DNA from: Parus major
Taxonomy: Eukaryota > Chordata > Aves > Passeriformes > Paridae
Reading direction: 5' to 3'
Assembly (NCBI RefSeq): GCF_001522545.3
Contig: NC_031770.1
Location: forward strand, 29,623,864-29,687,863
DNA length: 64,000 nucleotides
Shown: positions 11,437-26,700 of the stretch, one piece after another
Layout of the letters: every line of letters begins with the position of its first letter
How positions within the stretch are numbered: position 1 is the first letter of the stretch
Position numbers and translations under genes: made by a program
The notes under the pieces: generated by a model
What the model was told of the DNA's origin: nothing
The model's database searches: none
Seen by the model: the letters and a program-made list of their open reading frames with translations, nothing else

Positions 11437-11724
11437 TTACTTGATGTCACAGAGAAGGGCCACTCCTCTCAGGATCCAGTGGTCTGGAGACTTTACTGTT
11501 TTTAAAAATACCTCTGTAATAAAGTTCAAATCTGTCCTCATGGGCTTTTTGTAAAGGGGACAAACATAGAGCTTGGGATCCCTAGGTCTGGTGGAATCAA
11601 CAGCATACATATGGAGCACAGGCAGCTGAACAAAAAGAATCTTTGGTGTAGACTCAATGAGTATGCTTCTTCGTTTGTCCCAGCCTGCACCTTCCAAGTA
11701 GAGCCCATAGATATATACTCCTTC
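11437..11724 (-). CDS. DNAH8: Dynein last coding exon with stop codon
   Basis: Residues 1945-2039 plus [23 protein letters not shown], then [20 protein letters not shown] and [17 protein letters not shown]. The end is the canonical dynein C-terminus at full length. 288 coding nt; acceptor CACACAG. Confidence 0.95.
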   Translation of the reverse strand, partial: EGVYIYGLYLEGAGWDKRRSILIESTPKILFVQLPVLHMYAVDSTRPRDPKLYVCPLYKKPMRTDLNFITEVFLKTVKSPDHWILRGVALLCDIK

Positions 11725-14700
11725 CTGTGTGAAGGGTAAGGACACACATCACAACATAAAAGCATAATAATTGTCTTAAACCATTAAAAGTAATATCTAT
11801 TTTACAATAAAAAATATCTGATATATCTTCAAACTATTTCATTTTAAACTATAATATAATCCTTTTTCAGAAGATAATACTACTGAAATGGAAGGCAACA
11901 CAAGTTGTTTAGTGAAGTCTATATAATAAAAAGTTGCATGTAAACATTACTATAAATTCCAAAAATCAACAGGTGGTACAATGGAACAGTTATTTTAATT
12001 AAATGTTTTTCTAAATTAATTAACATCTTTATATTTAGCATTTGGCTTCTATGCTAAGCAAAGACGTTAAGGTGAAGACAGTAGTGACTTTTTCCTCTAT
12101 CAATCCAAAATAACTCAGTGGTATATAATATAAACTAAATACCAAAATTAATACTGAAACATCTTTGCATGTCATACATACAGAAGGAGATGATGTGATT
12201 TCTTCTCTGGTTTGCTTTAGCACGTCATTATGTACTGCAACTTTATCTAAAGCCCAGTCTTTATGTGCTCGAGTTGCTTCTTGTTTCATTGCTGTAAGGA
12301 ATCCTTGAGAAATTAAGCCAGACACTTAGTAATTATCTCATATGATAACATAAAATCTTGCTCAGTTATTAGCATGGTTCTGCACTGAACTTAAAGACAG
12401 ATAACCAGAATTGTATTGAAAACAAGCAGCCTTACTAATGATAGCAAACTTTGCTTTGGGACCAAAATAGGAACAAGTGACAAAAGTGGCATATGTTTGC
12501 AACATAGTTTAAAGTGAGTTAAAAAGTTTCAAACCACAGAAAAACAATATTTTCTTTAAAAGCTGGATCATTTTCATTAAGTATACTTTTTTTAGAAGCT
12601 ACAATATGTCAACAAGATAAATTATTTTATTTATTAACCATACGTTTTCCTTTTTGTAGTATAAAATATTTTTTTTTGGGTCAGACTAAAAGATCAGACA
12701 ACCACAGAATCACATAGAATGGTTTGGGTTGAAAGGGACTGTAAAAATCATCTAGTTCCAAATCCTCTGCCATGGTCAGGGTCACTGAAAAAAACCCCAA
12801 AACACCAATTTGAATTACAGAATTCTACTAGATCAAATAAAATCCAACCTGGCCTTAGACACTGCCAGAAATGGGGCACTCACACTTCTTTGGGCAATCT
12901 GTTCCAATGCCTCAGCCCCTCACAGTAAGGAATTATTCATAATATCAGTTCTAAACCTACCCATTTTCAGTTTAAATCTGTCCTCTCTTGTCCTATCACT
13001 AAAAGCAGTTGTGAAAAGTTCCTCTCCAGCTTTCTTGTAGCCCCTAGGTACTGGAAGGTGCTATAAAGGTCACTCCCAGAGCTTTTTCCTCCAGCTGAAT
13101 GGCCCCAGCTCTCCCTTCTGGCCTTCATAAAAGAGGTGCTCCAGCCCTCTGATCATCTTCATGTCCCTTTGCTGCCCTCATTCCAGCAGGTTCACATCCT
13201 TTCTATGAGGGGCCCAGAGCTGGATGCAGCACTCCAGATGGCCTCTCACCAGAGCTGAGCAGAGCAGAGGGGCAGAACCACCACCCTTGCCTTGCTGCCC
13301 ATGCTTTATTCAATGGAGCCCAGGCTAAGGTTGGCTTTATGGGGTATGAGTGCACATTAAACCCATTTTTCATCTTGGCTTCTGTGACACACTCTGGCTG
13401 TATAACCATTAAATTACCATTCAATACATTACTACTCAAGTCTTTTCAGTAGTCTTACCTTGTGGATTAAAGAATCCAGTTATCCAAAATACCTTTGGTC
13501 TTCCTTGAAATATCCAAGTAGATAATTGAGCATTTCTATCCAAAAGTTCAGTAAACCAGAAGCCAAGTGTGGAAGACTCCCAAGATACTCTTTTCCATAC
13601 TTGAGGGATTCGAGCATCATACATGTTATCAAGTGCATCTCTTAAATTCTGAAGGAATGAAATAATATTCAAAATAAATCAATTAATTTAGTTGAAAATC
13701 AATTAATCAATTTAGTTTAAATCAATTTAAAGCACAGTATTCCATATGTAGTAAAAGTACTTTACTTGCCTCACTCATAACAATAGTTCCTTCTATGGCT
13801 AGTTTCAGATCAATCAAGCTGGTGCGGACAACTGTGATTACCTTCTGCATGCGGTCAATTTCTTGACGAAGAAAAATATTCATAGAGTTAAGTGCTCCCA
13901 TTTTAACTAAACGAGCCTTTACCTAAATTATAAAAGTACAGAAGGAATATCGTTAGCTCTAAATTGTTGAAATGCTGTTGTAGTATGCTATGGAGAAGGC
14001 ACAGTCCTCTAACAGGCATCCTCCCTGGAGATCAATNNNNNNNNNNNNNNNNNNNNNNNNNNNNNNNNNNNNNNNNNNNNNNNNNNNCAATCTCAGGAAC
14101 CCCATGTTAACTATTGGTCATCTTACCCCAGTACCAGACTATCGGTCCCCTTCCCAATCCTCCCCTTCCCTATAAAACCCCAGCTTTTACCCAAGACCAT
14201 CACTGGCCCCCTTTGCTGAAGCCTGCATTAAAGAGTCTGCGGAATGCTACGTGGTCTTCCCATCTCTTATCTGCATCGGCAGGGGAACCCCAGAACGGAG
14301 CTGGCTGGGCTGAACAGAACTGATCACAGAGCAGAAATTGCTGCTAAAAGAGCTGATCACTGAAGGCCCTTGCCCATGCTTCAAGGTTTACCCCTGACTG
14401 GAGGCTGCCTGCAGAACCCTGGATGGCGGCTCTGTCTCCTGGGACAGCCTGACTATCTGGGTTTGTTGCAGGCAGAAGCCAGGGGTCAGACAGGCCCCCA
14501 GGATCCCAGCCTGCAACAGTATGCAACATCTTAACTTTCCATGTGTTCAGAAAAGTAAATATTAGATTTGTATGTTATCCAACTAACATTTATCCCCTTA
14601 AAACTGCTTCAGTTTTTACTTTTTGTCTGATACTACCCAATTACTCATGATTTTGCTAGAACAGGACTTCACCCAGAAGCCCAGGAGACTGCTATCATAA

Positions 14701-17700
14701 AATGTTGAGACTGACTTCTTTTTGTTTTCACAAGTAGCTTTGGAAGTCCAAGCATAGTCTCCTTGACATATCTACATGGCCGATGGTTAGACGTCTTGAT
14801 TTTAGATAAAAAATCTTCATACCAATTCATGCTGGGAGCAATAAGGGTGTTGGCTCCTTACTTGAACCTGCTACTATTTATATGAACTTTGGTACAATTC
14901 AGTGTTTCTTTTTTGCAGTGTGTACTGTGAAAATTCAACAGAGAACAGTAAAACAGGACTAAGATTAACTTGCCTCATGAGGTATGTAATCTGGAGGAAG
15001 TTTCTCTAGCATGTCTTCAGCTGAATGATAAACAACTGATTCACGAGTTTCTCCAGATCCTCCCCCACTTTCTTTAGGCTGAATGTTGGTAATAGTATCC
15101 AAAACATCAGCTGATGTATTTTTCTGGTATCTGAGAGGATGGGAAATATAAGTTACATAGAATTTTTTAATAGTTAATGATAACTTTGTAGAACACACAA
15201 AAAACAGTGTGCCATGAAGTCAAATCAAAACTCACATGAAATTGTTTCTTTTGCATCCTGCACCAACAAATGAGTGGAAATAAGAAAGCAAGCCTGAGGT
15301 ACTGAAGTGGCAGCAATGCCTACTTTCACCTTCTGGAATTAGCTACATAGGGAACTGTGTATCAATGAGTGATGTAGGACACACATACTGATTCAAAGCA
15401 TAGATTTGCATGTCAGCTTTACTTTTCAGCTTTCATATGACACCCATCTCCTTCTATTACTTTGTCATACATAATTATATAAGACATGAAACCAAAGATA
15501 GAATGTGTGAACTCCTAAAACACCTAAAGATGCTTTGGATACAGGGTCACGGTACTAGAGAAGCTAGATACTACAGTATTTCAACAAAAAAATTTTGAAA
15601 ATGCAATTACAAAGATTATAGATCAGAAAAATCAAAGAAATACTGCCAGGAGTTTGCTTCTCAGAGGACATACTTTCTGCTTCTAAAAGTAGGAATGGTG
15701 GGGGCTTTTCATAACCCTTGACTTTAGACTCAAAACTCAAGCTTTTTTTCAATTTATGGCCCCATTCAAAGAATGAAAGATTTATTCAAGACCATATATG
15801 AGCAGAAAAGATAAAATTTCTCTTGGGCTCATGGCTTCATTGGTAATTTGGATGATATACTGGTGGTTGTAACCTTTGTGTCTTGCTGATTTAACAAGTA
15901 ACAAGTTGATTTAACATTTAACAAGTAGTGATTATGGGGATGTGAACCTTCTTCTTCATACTGTAAACAATCTTCTTCCAATTCTGCTGTTAGACTATTT
16001 TATGTAGAAGGTATAGGTTCCCTGATTATAATATCAAATAAATTATAATAAATGACAGGATTTTAGAAATGGTTTTTCTAAGTCTAAAAAAAAAATAGAA
16101 ACAATTAAAAAAATAAGGCAGTATGCAAATTTTGAGGAAAAGGAGAGAACAGCTTTTGAAAAATAGCATCAAAGGAACAGAATCAAAGGATAGTGATATT
16201 CCTTTCTTCAATGAAACAAGCTAGGAACCTTCTGAAGAGGAGAAATTATGTAAATATTGTATAAATAACAATTACTGTTTGAACAAGACTTTTTTTGTAA
16301 ATGAAAGGAGAAAAGACAAAATATATATCTTGATCTTTACATAATTAAAAATAATTTTCCTGTGTGGAAGTGAGATTAAAATATTAAGAAGAAATTTCAT
16401 TTACATACCATTGGGACATATTCAACATTAAAACCACTCTGCAACAAATTTTTTCTAGGTTTTGAGAAACCTCACTTTCCTTTAGATTGCAAATAAAATG
16501 AAGTATAGATGAAAACAGTAACAATAAAAAGATGGCAGAAGTCTGTAGAGGAAGTACCATGCTCCTGAGAACAGAATCGGTTGCATGTGATGGGTTGACC
16601 CTCATCACTCGTAGATATTTATGTGTAGATGTCTCCATAACAGCTTTTTATCTAGATTGCCCAATTCAGCTCATGTATTTTAGATGTCTGCTTTGTGATG
16701 AGAGAAATTGCACTTTACAAGGATCTGTTTTTCTCTGTTACTGTTAAGGAAGTCTACAGTAACCATAAAGGAAGTTACAGCAACATTTAATGAATCTCAT
16801 TATAGTGTCAGTGTTGCCTAAATGTATGTAAGATAAAGCACTCAATACCTATTTATATATTGCTTTCCCCTCAAGCAAAGTGAATTGTGTCATAAGAAGA
16901 AAAAAGAAAATTAATTTTCTATGGATTTTGATTTACTCCAAAAAGCATTATTAAGAGTATTTTCTCAATAGTTTGAATGTAACATACTATCATTATTTGA
17001 GAGCTGGAATCTGTGCCATCAGGGATTTTCTGTACTGGAAGTGAAAACTAAGAAAACATGCATGTGAAAGAAACATTGCCTCACCTTTGTGTAGAAAATA
17101 ACAATATCTATTACAGCACAGGGCTCAAACCCTTACATTCACCAGCTTGCAATAGCTTAACTAAAATTCAGCTACATTTAAAGCTTCAGTGGGGAACCAG
17201 TTGGGAAAGGGGTTTGGCAGAAGACTGTCAGAATATTCCTTTCCTGCTCAGGTAGCTGTTAACCTGTGGCTTTTGCAGAGCCTATGATTCATACACCAAG
17301 TTAAAATCATTCTCAGTGACTTCAGGTGTTAATCCTAAATGAAAGCATTGAAATTCATTGAAGCCTTACAGTTGGAACCAACAGATTTAGCATTTGGCTG
17401 AACTGTAAAACTGCCACAGTAAATTAGTGAGAGAGACGATTTTTCTTGTTCTCCATAATAGTAATATGGACAGGTCTTGGCTCTCTCAGGGTTTCAATTC
17501 TCACAGTTAGCCTTCTGCATACTCTGAGATGAGTTGATAGGGTATTATATGGAGAATTTGAATAAAAGTTTTATATTGTATGGGATGCTAATCCATTTGA
17601 TCTGTGTGTCAAAGATGAATTTCTGACACAGTAGCTGTGCATAGTTACTTATAACAGACCATGATAAGACATGGAAAAAAACATGAAGCCTCATTTCCCC

Positions 17701-20700
17701 CAAACTCTAAAGAAGGAATTAAAAGGCAAAATTGACAGGGAAAAAAAAAGGACTAAAGTAACAGGAATATGCTGTGGCACCAAGTGGAAGAAAAACTGAG
17801 CATTAAAGAGAAACCAAAGAGATGTACCTACTCACTAAAGCTTTCCCAACAGTGTTAGTCTCAAGTTTCCTCCTATAAATTAGCTCTCCTACAAGCCTAA
17901 TTTTGGATCTAAAGCATGTCCATCTTCAAGACTTTGTTTAGCTCTCTATTAAATCTTGGCTCTTTTTCTTTAATCATTTCTAGAAGGGAGGTCTTGCAAG
18001 TATCAGAGAATGACTTGGAACAGAGTCTACTCTTAGATTCTTTTCTTCACAAGCATATACTAACTGTAGTATGTGTTAGGCAGAGCTGACAATAAAACTG
18101 TGTACTCTTCTCACAGCATGCTTAGAATACAGGCCTCTTGACATGGCATCAGCCTCTCAACTTTGAGACTGAAAAATTGTGGGAAATTACTGTTTCATCC
18201 AAAAGTATTAGAAGATGTTAGGTTTTCATAGCAGCTCTGCATTTGAATAACATTTGGTTTATTTAAAAGTTGAAAAATAGCTACATGAAGAAACAATGAA
18301 TGTGGAATGTGGACATACTGGATATGAAAATGCAATAATTCATGGCAGAATTATTAAGAATTTCAGTGACATAAATATGATGATGTTCATATCCTTTCAT
18401 AGGGTATATAATATTAGAAGGAAATGAAGGGCAAGCTGTTACACAGATTATTTGGAATGAAAGAGTGAATTTAGTCAGAGATAAAATTTTAAATGGAACT
18501 AGTACTTGGTGCAGTTGAAAAGCCTCTTTTAAATAATGGGAATGGTGGAACCAATTGCAAAGTAAATTTGTAGCTGCATCCAAAAGCATGCTTGTAAACC
18601 AAATGGTAATCCAGAAAATAATTTAATAAGTGTTTAAAGAAAAATAAAGTACTTGAAACAGAAGGCAAATACTAGAAACTGTCTCTAGTTGAACTCTATA
18701 GAACCATCTATCACATATTCATATAAAAGTTTCATAATGCTTTCAATTAAAAAAGTAAAATCACGAGGAGTAAGTAATGACTTCCAACTGCTTTAAAAAG
18801 ACATGTAAAATGTAGCTGAAGATACTGCATTTATAACAATGTACATACACAGAAAGTGTTCCACTCAACAGAGAAATTCACATGAATCCTAGGTTTCCTA
18901 TGAAAAATATATTTTAGTTAAACATTTGATAGGGATTTGTTTCCAAATACTAAAAGAAACATTCTCTGTTTTCAATGTGCTGAGACCTACTTACGTAATA
19001 TCAGCATTGGGATGGAGACCAAACACCTCTGGACTGTCCATGGCAGGGAGTAACTGGATGTAGTCAAAGTACTGTTCCACTGTTTTGCAAACTGGAATTT
19101 TATACCCAGTATAAAAGCAAAAGGCGCTGTCAAACATACTTTCATTAAACCATACCTGTGAAAAATCCATGGGGAAAAAAGAAATCCAACAATTATTTTG
19201 CTAATTAGATGGCTTTTTAGTCTCATTTTTACTCCTGGAAGATTAGGGTTCTTGTTTCAGCTACTACATCTGATTTTACTTTAATGCAACAGTAAATCAT
19301 TAAAAATTATGTCTATTAAGTTTGACTTCCAGCTAAGTCTTTTTAGCTAAGATTTTCTGTTGGGGAGGATGAAACAGGGAGACTTATTGTTATGAATATG
19401 ATTGTTTAGCAAAAGATTCTGAAAATATGAAACCTAAAATCGAAATAGAAATGCAAGCTAGCTTTGGGCCATAGGATACTGAGCACTAGTTACTATACAA
19501 CCAAAGAACAATAGCCTAGCCAGCTGAAGGAGAATCCTTGTTGATGAGACAATACCCTTCCGCTGACAGAATCCAAAGGTCAAGCAGCAAGAGAAGAATT
19601 TGAAAGGCTTTTAGAGTCTAAAATGTAACACTGTATGGTAATGTAGTAGTTCTTATAGGCTATATGTAAATTCTCTAGTATGTGTGTCTCATAGTTGTTG
19701 GTTACTGGGAATTACAATATTCACTATAGAAAGGGATATAATGTATTGTAACAAGAACTTCGCTCTCATGCTCTCTTCTGCATCTCTCTTAACTCTCATC
19801 TTCTTCTTCCCTCTCTCTCTTAACCCTTATCCCCTCTTACCTCTCTCTCTTAATTGTTATTCCTTTCTCTCCCCTCCCCCCTCTCTTAACTTGCTCCCTT
19901 ATTTCCTTCTCTACTCTTATTCTCTACTCCCCTCGCTCTTAAGCTCTCCCCTCACTCTTAACTTCTCTCCCCTAGCTCTTAAGATCTCTTACCTTTGCCC
20001 TCTCTTACCCGTACCTCTCTTACTCCATTCTCCTACTCTCTGTCTTTCTCCCCTCTCCACTCTCTCTCTCCCTCCCTGACCACGTGTACGCTGTGGCTGG
20101 TGGCAGAAACAGGTCTCTTCCTCCCTCTACCAAATTAATAAATTGCTTATACCTGAACAACTTGACCCTGGAGAAGTCTCTCACCGTGTATGTTTTGTAC
20201 ATCTATAAATTTCCAGCTAAGTTTCTGCTCCTCACCAAAGAGGAACCAAGGGGAAGAACCTCACTGCCAAAGAATGAGGTTTTGACAACTTCATTTTACT
20301 TTGAAAAGCCTTATAAACTAGTAAAGTGCATGTTCGGCAGAAAGAAGACCTTCTGATTTCTGTATTGGAGATATCAATAAAAATGACAACTGTATTTCTA
20401 AGGTCTCTTACCCTTGCAAAGCAATTAAGAAGACGCTTATCATAGTCATCTGTGACTCGGCCTCCATACTGTACTTCTCCAATCATGTAGCGTACTGTGT
20501 TCCATGATATCCCCTGTAAAGTAAAGTACATGAAAGACTAGAGTTATATGTAAGAAGAAGATTGTAATTTAAATATAATCTGAAGCTTATAATGTTCTGA
20601 AATGTAAACTGAAAAAATCACATAACAATAATCCTTTATTTCTAAGTTATTTACCGAGCTCAACTTTGTAATTTTATGGAAGAATTGGGCTTGGTCCTGC

Positions 20701-23700
20701 TATTATTAATTTAGAATCACAGGATCATTAGGTTGGAAAAGATCTTTAAGATCATCATGTCCAATCTTTGACCAAACACCAATTTAGACCATGGCACTAA
20801 GAACCATGTCCAGTTGTTTCTTGAACACCTACAGCCACAGTGACTCCTCAGCCCTCCTGGGCTGTCCATTCCAATGCTTGAGAATCCTTTCCACTAAGAA
20901 AATCCTCCTAATGTTCAACCTAAACCTCCCCTGGAATAGCTTGAGGCTGTGTCCTCTTGTCCTGGCACTGGTTGCCTGGGAGAAGAGGCCAATCCCCACC
21001 TGGCTACAGCCTCCTTTTGGGGAAGTGTAGAGAGTGACAAGGTCCCCTGAGCCTCCTTTTCTCCAGGCTAAACACTCCTGGTCCCTCAGCCACTCTCATA
21101 TGCCTGGATCTCTAGAAGTAAAATCTCGTAATATATTTTATATATATATGTATGTATATATGTATGTATGTATGTATATGTATATGTATATATATGTATA
21201 TATGTTACAGTTTGACCAGAAATCACTCATTGCTGCTATTGCCTCTCTTCTTACCCCCAATTCCACCCTCCCCACCCCACCCCCTCTCCCTGTTTCTCAT
21301 CTTTCTCTCTTGGCTGAGTGCTGCTTCATAAGGAATGGCTATTCCCTGCTAAGTATGGCAGCTGTAGAGAAGTTTGATTTGCTCTGTCAAACTCAGTAAA
21401 TATTTTAGCTCTCTTTCCAAAACAGATAACATACAGACTTGTTAGTTTTGGATATAGTAGTGAAGAAGAAAAAGAAATTTTAAGGTTCTTAACAAATATG
21501 TATTTTTACATGCATGACAGCACATAAAATATTTCAGCTTTATTTTCTTGCAGAGAACCTCAAACTTTGATCATTAGAAAAGGCACTAAATTAATAGCAA
21601 TGAGTAAATTATGATAAACATGAGGGAAAAACAATTGCTACTGCTGTACAAAGCATTAAAATGTACTGTATATACAGATTTTAGTATTCACCTTCTTGAT
21701 GTCAATTTTTTTTAGGTGATTTTGTATGAACTGAACACTGGCTGTAAAGTCTGCTGAGTTAAATTCATAGGGAATATTCCAACCCAAAGGTCCAAACTTG
21801 CGTCGCTCCTTAGGAATAAAATTAAAACCAAATATATTTATGAAACATCTTATAATTTTCTTTCTGTAATAAATTTTAATAATAGCAATACCGTGGAGTA
21901 AAGAATTGAACTGAAGAAGAAAGGTAGCCTAGGAAATGGCTGTATGCCTCATAAACATCAATAATGCAGCTAAGTTATACCATGAGGGATAAATAATTAT
22001 AGAAAAAAACAACAAAATAATTTATTAATAACTTCACAAATCAATTTATAAGTCATAGGTTTGCAATGCCTCACTTCTGTATGGATAATTAAATATTTAT
22101 ATTAAGTAATAAATTAATTAATTTAGCATTGTACAGTTTTAAATTTGTTTTTACAAATACTGTTGACTAATGATAGTTTCAAATTTTCAAGCTCCTATAA
22201 TTATGCTCTTTTCCAAACAGTTCTGTATTGCCACTTCTGTCTTGTTTCAGTATGCTTTTTTAATGTACATTTTTCAAAATTCACAACTTTATTTTAAGGT
22301 TGTCACCATTACATTATTTAAATTTACTATTGTATACCTATTTGGAATAAAGTGATAACAGTTGTAATAACAGAAAAATAGTTAATAATTATACTAAAAA
22401 AATAAATATTCTGTAGCCCAAACACTTCAAACATACAGCACTATTATATTTTACACAAATTTGTTAAAGCCATTTCAGTTAAATTTCTCAATGATTTTTT
22501 CAGAATGTAGAACAGATTAATTCAAGAAGTTAAGAACTAAGTTTCTGAGTAGTGCTGACATTTATCAAATGAATAAATTACATTTTTAAATTAACATATT
22601 CATCAGATTTTATATTACCAAGTCAGCAATCACTGACAGTCTTTGACACCTGAAGTAACATTTAGGAAGCCTAGCTACAATATTTGAAAAGAACTGGAAT
22701 TGAAAAAAGCCCCTCACCTTTTCTTTTCCAAAATTAAATGTTGTTTATAAGCAGATGAGACAGCATGAACCAATAATACAATGCAGAAGAGTCTAATGAT
22801 TTCCTGTCAAGTTTTTTTAATTACTTCTTAAGTTATAGTTATCATAATGATCTTGTCACCAAAGGATATTAAGAACTGGTCAGTTAAAAGGCAGGACAAT
22901 GTATATATTGTTGGTTGGTTGGCAATTCATAAAATTTCTTACTAGATGAATAGCTGTAATAGTTTTTAAAAATACTGATAGGTTGAATAAGCATAGATTT
23001 TCTAGTTCCACAAGAACTGTATAATCCTGAGGCAGTACACAGAACAACTTTTTCACTGTTTAAAAAGTGTAGAAGGAAAATAATGCAGAATGCTGTATCT
23101 TAGCAGTGAACATCAAAAAATTATTCTTCTCTCACCAGCTGCCTACACCAAAAATACAAGCTTCTCAGTAGAACCTAAGGCTTAAACAGTGCTTTATAAC
23201 TATTTTGAGATCCTTGGTGAAAAGTAAGTACATTCAGAGAGCTCAAATTATTAGTATATATTGTGATCTCAAAACTTATTTATCTTTAAAGTACAAGGAA
23301 TACATATCATTGTTCTCACACCAGAATTAATGTACGCAACACATTGACACAGATATGAAAAGAATTTTATTTAATTCTAGCCACCTAAAAAATAGCTACT
23401 CTAAGTTAGGCATCTGCATTGCCTTTAAAATCAATGGAATGAAACAATGATATATCTCTAGAAAAACATTCACTCTTAGACAGCTATTATAGATAAGCTG
23501 GTTTTCTGTTTCAGCATGCTTATCTATTTCTATTGACTACAGAGAGAATTTTTTCCCATATACCCAATGACTGGCTTTTGATCAGCTGAAGTTAGATGAG
23601 AAAAAACAAATTCTAAAGGCCCATCATATGAGAATTGTTTCAAAGCTATTAAAAAAAAAAGATATCATGAACCTTGAAATACAGATTAGAGAAATTAATG

Positions 23701-26700
23701 CTTTAGTCCTGCAGCATAGTGCTATGAGAAATACCAGAATGTGTTTTTTCAGGAACCTCTATTATAGAGTGACTCCATGTATTATACCACTATGTGCAAA
23801 CTTTTTAAGAAATACCTGAACAGTAGAATGCAGGAAGGCTACAGTGTAAAGCAAAGGTTTCCACATAGGCAGGTTGCTAACATTTAACAGATCCTGACTA
23901 ATTCCAGAAAATGTTCTTTTCAGTCCAGCACGTATGCCTTGTGGAGGTTCATTTGTGAACTTTATAGCAATCTGTCACCAAAAAAAAAAATAAATAAAGG
24001 AATAGGATTTGCTTACTGAAACAAAAATAGCAACATATGAAAATGTCACACTACTAGTTCTAATTAAAATGTAAATAACTGAAAGCTTGTAGAAATAAAG
24101 CTAATATGTACTTAAACTGCATAAAAGGACTACACAGAATCATAGAATAGTTTGAGTTGGAAAGGACCTTCTGAAGGCCATCTAGTCCAACCCCACTGCA
24201 ATGTTCAGTGACATCTTCAAATAGTCAGGTTGCTCAGAGTCCTATCCAAACTGACATTGAATATTTCCAGGGATGGAGTATCTAACACTTTTCTGGGTTT
24301 CACCTGTTCTAGTGCCTCACCACTCTCATTGTCAAAAACTTATTTCTTATATCTAATCTAAATAAAACCTTCATTAGTTCAAAATCAGAATCCCTTTCCC
24401 TTTTGCAACAGGCCATACTAAAATGTCTGTCCTCATCTTTCCTATGGGCCCCTTCAAGCACTGCAAGGCTGCAATAAGGTCTTCCCTAAGCCTCCTCTTC
24501 TGCAGTCATACTATATTAGGCCACGAAGGATTTTGAACATAGACCTTTAATTTTTATTGGTTAAAACCATCACTGACACTTGGCCATGGACCTAAAAATT
24601 TTCATCAATGACATAAAAGCAGTCACCATACTTTTTAGAAGGCTTTTTTATCCCTGATTCAATGACTGAATGATGGAAGAGAAGTATCCCATATAAATGT
24701 CAAGAACAGCATTGTATTTCTGTTCCCAGAACTTCACAGTAAATGCAAATAAATCTCACTCCTCCTCAGATCAGATCTTTGTGTTCACAGTGGCTACTCT
24801 GGACTCTGTGGCTTGTCTAAGGCAGCAAATTAGATTAATCAGAGAATATTCCTGAGCACTGTGGTCAGCAGGCATTGAATCCATATTTGTGGCAGTAAAT
24901 TGCCACAGTCCATTAGAATTCTGCCCCTTAGTTTCATGCAAACTGCCTAATGGGAAGAGTGGTTACACAATTTTAATTTTCAAATATCTGCAAATTATTT
25001 GGAAAAGTGTAGCATTGTAACTGAACAGATTGGGCCATGATATTCTCCAGCCAAACTGTATTTAGAGTTTATTATCAGACCCTCTGGAATTTCTCAAGGT
25101 TGCTGAGACATAAGCTATTCTAAAAATAAGAAAGAAGAAGCTGGAAAACAAGAAAGCAGGACCACAAGAGCCAGATAACAGAGGGCAATTGAAGACTTGG
25201 ACTGTAACCAATCCTGTGCCCCAAGGGCTGTGTGAAGAGTATGTGGACAGGATAGGGGCACCAATGAAAATATACATGATCATGTGAATAGTAGTTTTAG
25301 AATGTACAAATAAGTGTGTAATGTAAACAATAAATGGCTTCTGCAAAATCATATTAGTTCGCTGGTCAGAGGTCCCGAACTCCCTCAGAAAAGTGCTAGT
25401 AAGCACAGGTTTTCGCATCAGAGAGTGTTGTAACTATTTACCTCTATGGGCTATTGTATTCCAGTGTTGGATAATGCTCATGGAACAATTTATTATTTCA
25501 GACACAGACTGGCCTACCAGAATCTGCTGCTCAAGACAACTAAAAGTGCTGGAGGAATTAAAATAAAGGGTTTTTTTCCCCTCCAATTCTAAGTACTTGT
25601 CTCTCTAGCTTGAGTAACATGGTAGCTTGCACAGAAAGGACAGTAAAGGCCAGGCAGCCCATGAACACACTGTATTGTGTTCCTGTTACTGTTGGAGGGA
25701 ATTGGAACACTTGAAAATCAATGTTTTCACATTTCAAAGGATATCCTATTCAGTTTTGATGAAAATTCTATATTAGAAGGAGCAAAGCAAATTGTTCTCT
25801 TTTCCTCTGAGAAAGGGCTTTGGTTTGTCAGTTATTCTTGTTCTGTAATCCCTGAATATGTTAATATTTTAACAGGAAACATGACATTATATAGTGGGAA
25901 ATCACATGTGAAATATTTGAGATAAATGCAGTGAAGATTCATCTAGAAACCCTCTTGAGGTCTCTTTTCTCACTTTTAGAAAACTGTATGTCCATATACC
26001 ACACTACTCATAAACTGCTTGGAGATGCAGGGTGATTACATGTTCTGTTGTTAGAACATAGGATTCCATACAGCTCACTTTCTATACACAGACCATGGTG
26101 ACAGACAATTCCTACTGAAGGTTTCCTCTACACTCTTTCAAGACAGGAGTCCTACTCCCCTTCACACCCTAGATATCAGGTGAGGCATCTATTTTTATTC
26201 AGAGAGAATGAGAATGACTAAGGAGACTTCCACTGTTTTTTAGAGAAAAGAGAACATAGAAATATCAACATACAGTTATTACAGTAGATATTAAGTAGCA
26301 TTATGACCCACTGTGAGAGTGTTGGGAACCATCATCTGTGACTTCAGTGTATTTTTTAAGACTTCAGGCAATTTTCTTGGTTCTGACAAAAAGTGTATCC
26401 TTGAGATCTACAGAACAGACATTTATAGTTTATCCAAAGAAATTGGGTAGATGATGTTCTCTAAGATGTGTTCTCAATGTATGTTCTGTCCTATTAATAC
26501 TTTATTTATTATAGAGGAATCTGGAATCCTTCTCTGGAAAAATGTTTGCAGGCATTAATCTGTCCACAAGGCATCTGGTTGGGCCAAAAGGGATACAAGT
26601 AAAGACATATAGTTTTTATTGAAGTGCTTCTGTGTACAGAATTATTGTGGACTCACACATACATAATGCATCATCAAGAACTTCTGGTTACTGGTAAATA

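Noticed and set aside
12719..13439. Several open frames on both strands
   Set aside because: They fall within a 5'-truncated CR1 fragment and do not match an intact reverse transcriptase.
19684..20079. 131-codon plus-strand frame rich in Leu, Ser and Pro
   Set aside because: It is a direct translation of the polypyrimidine tract and is low-complexity.
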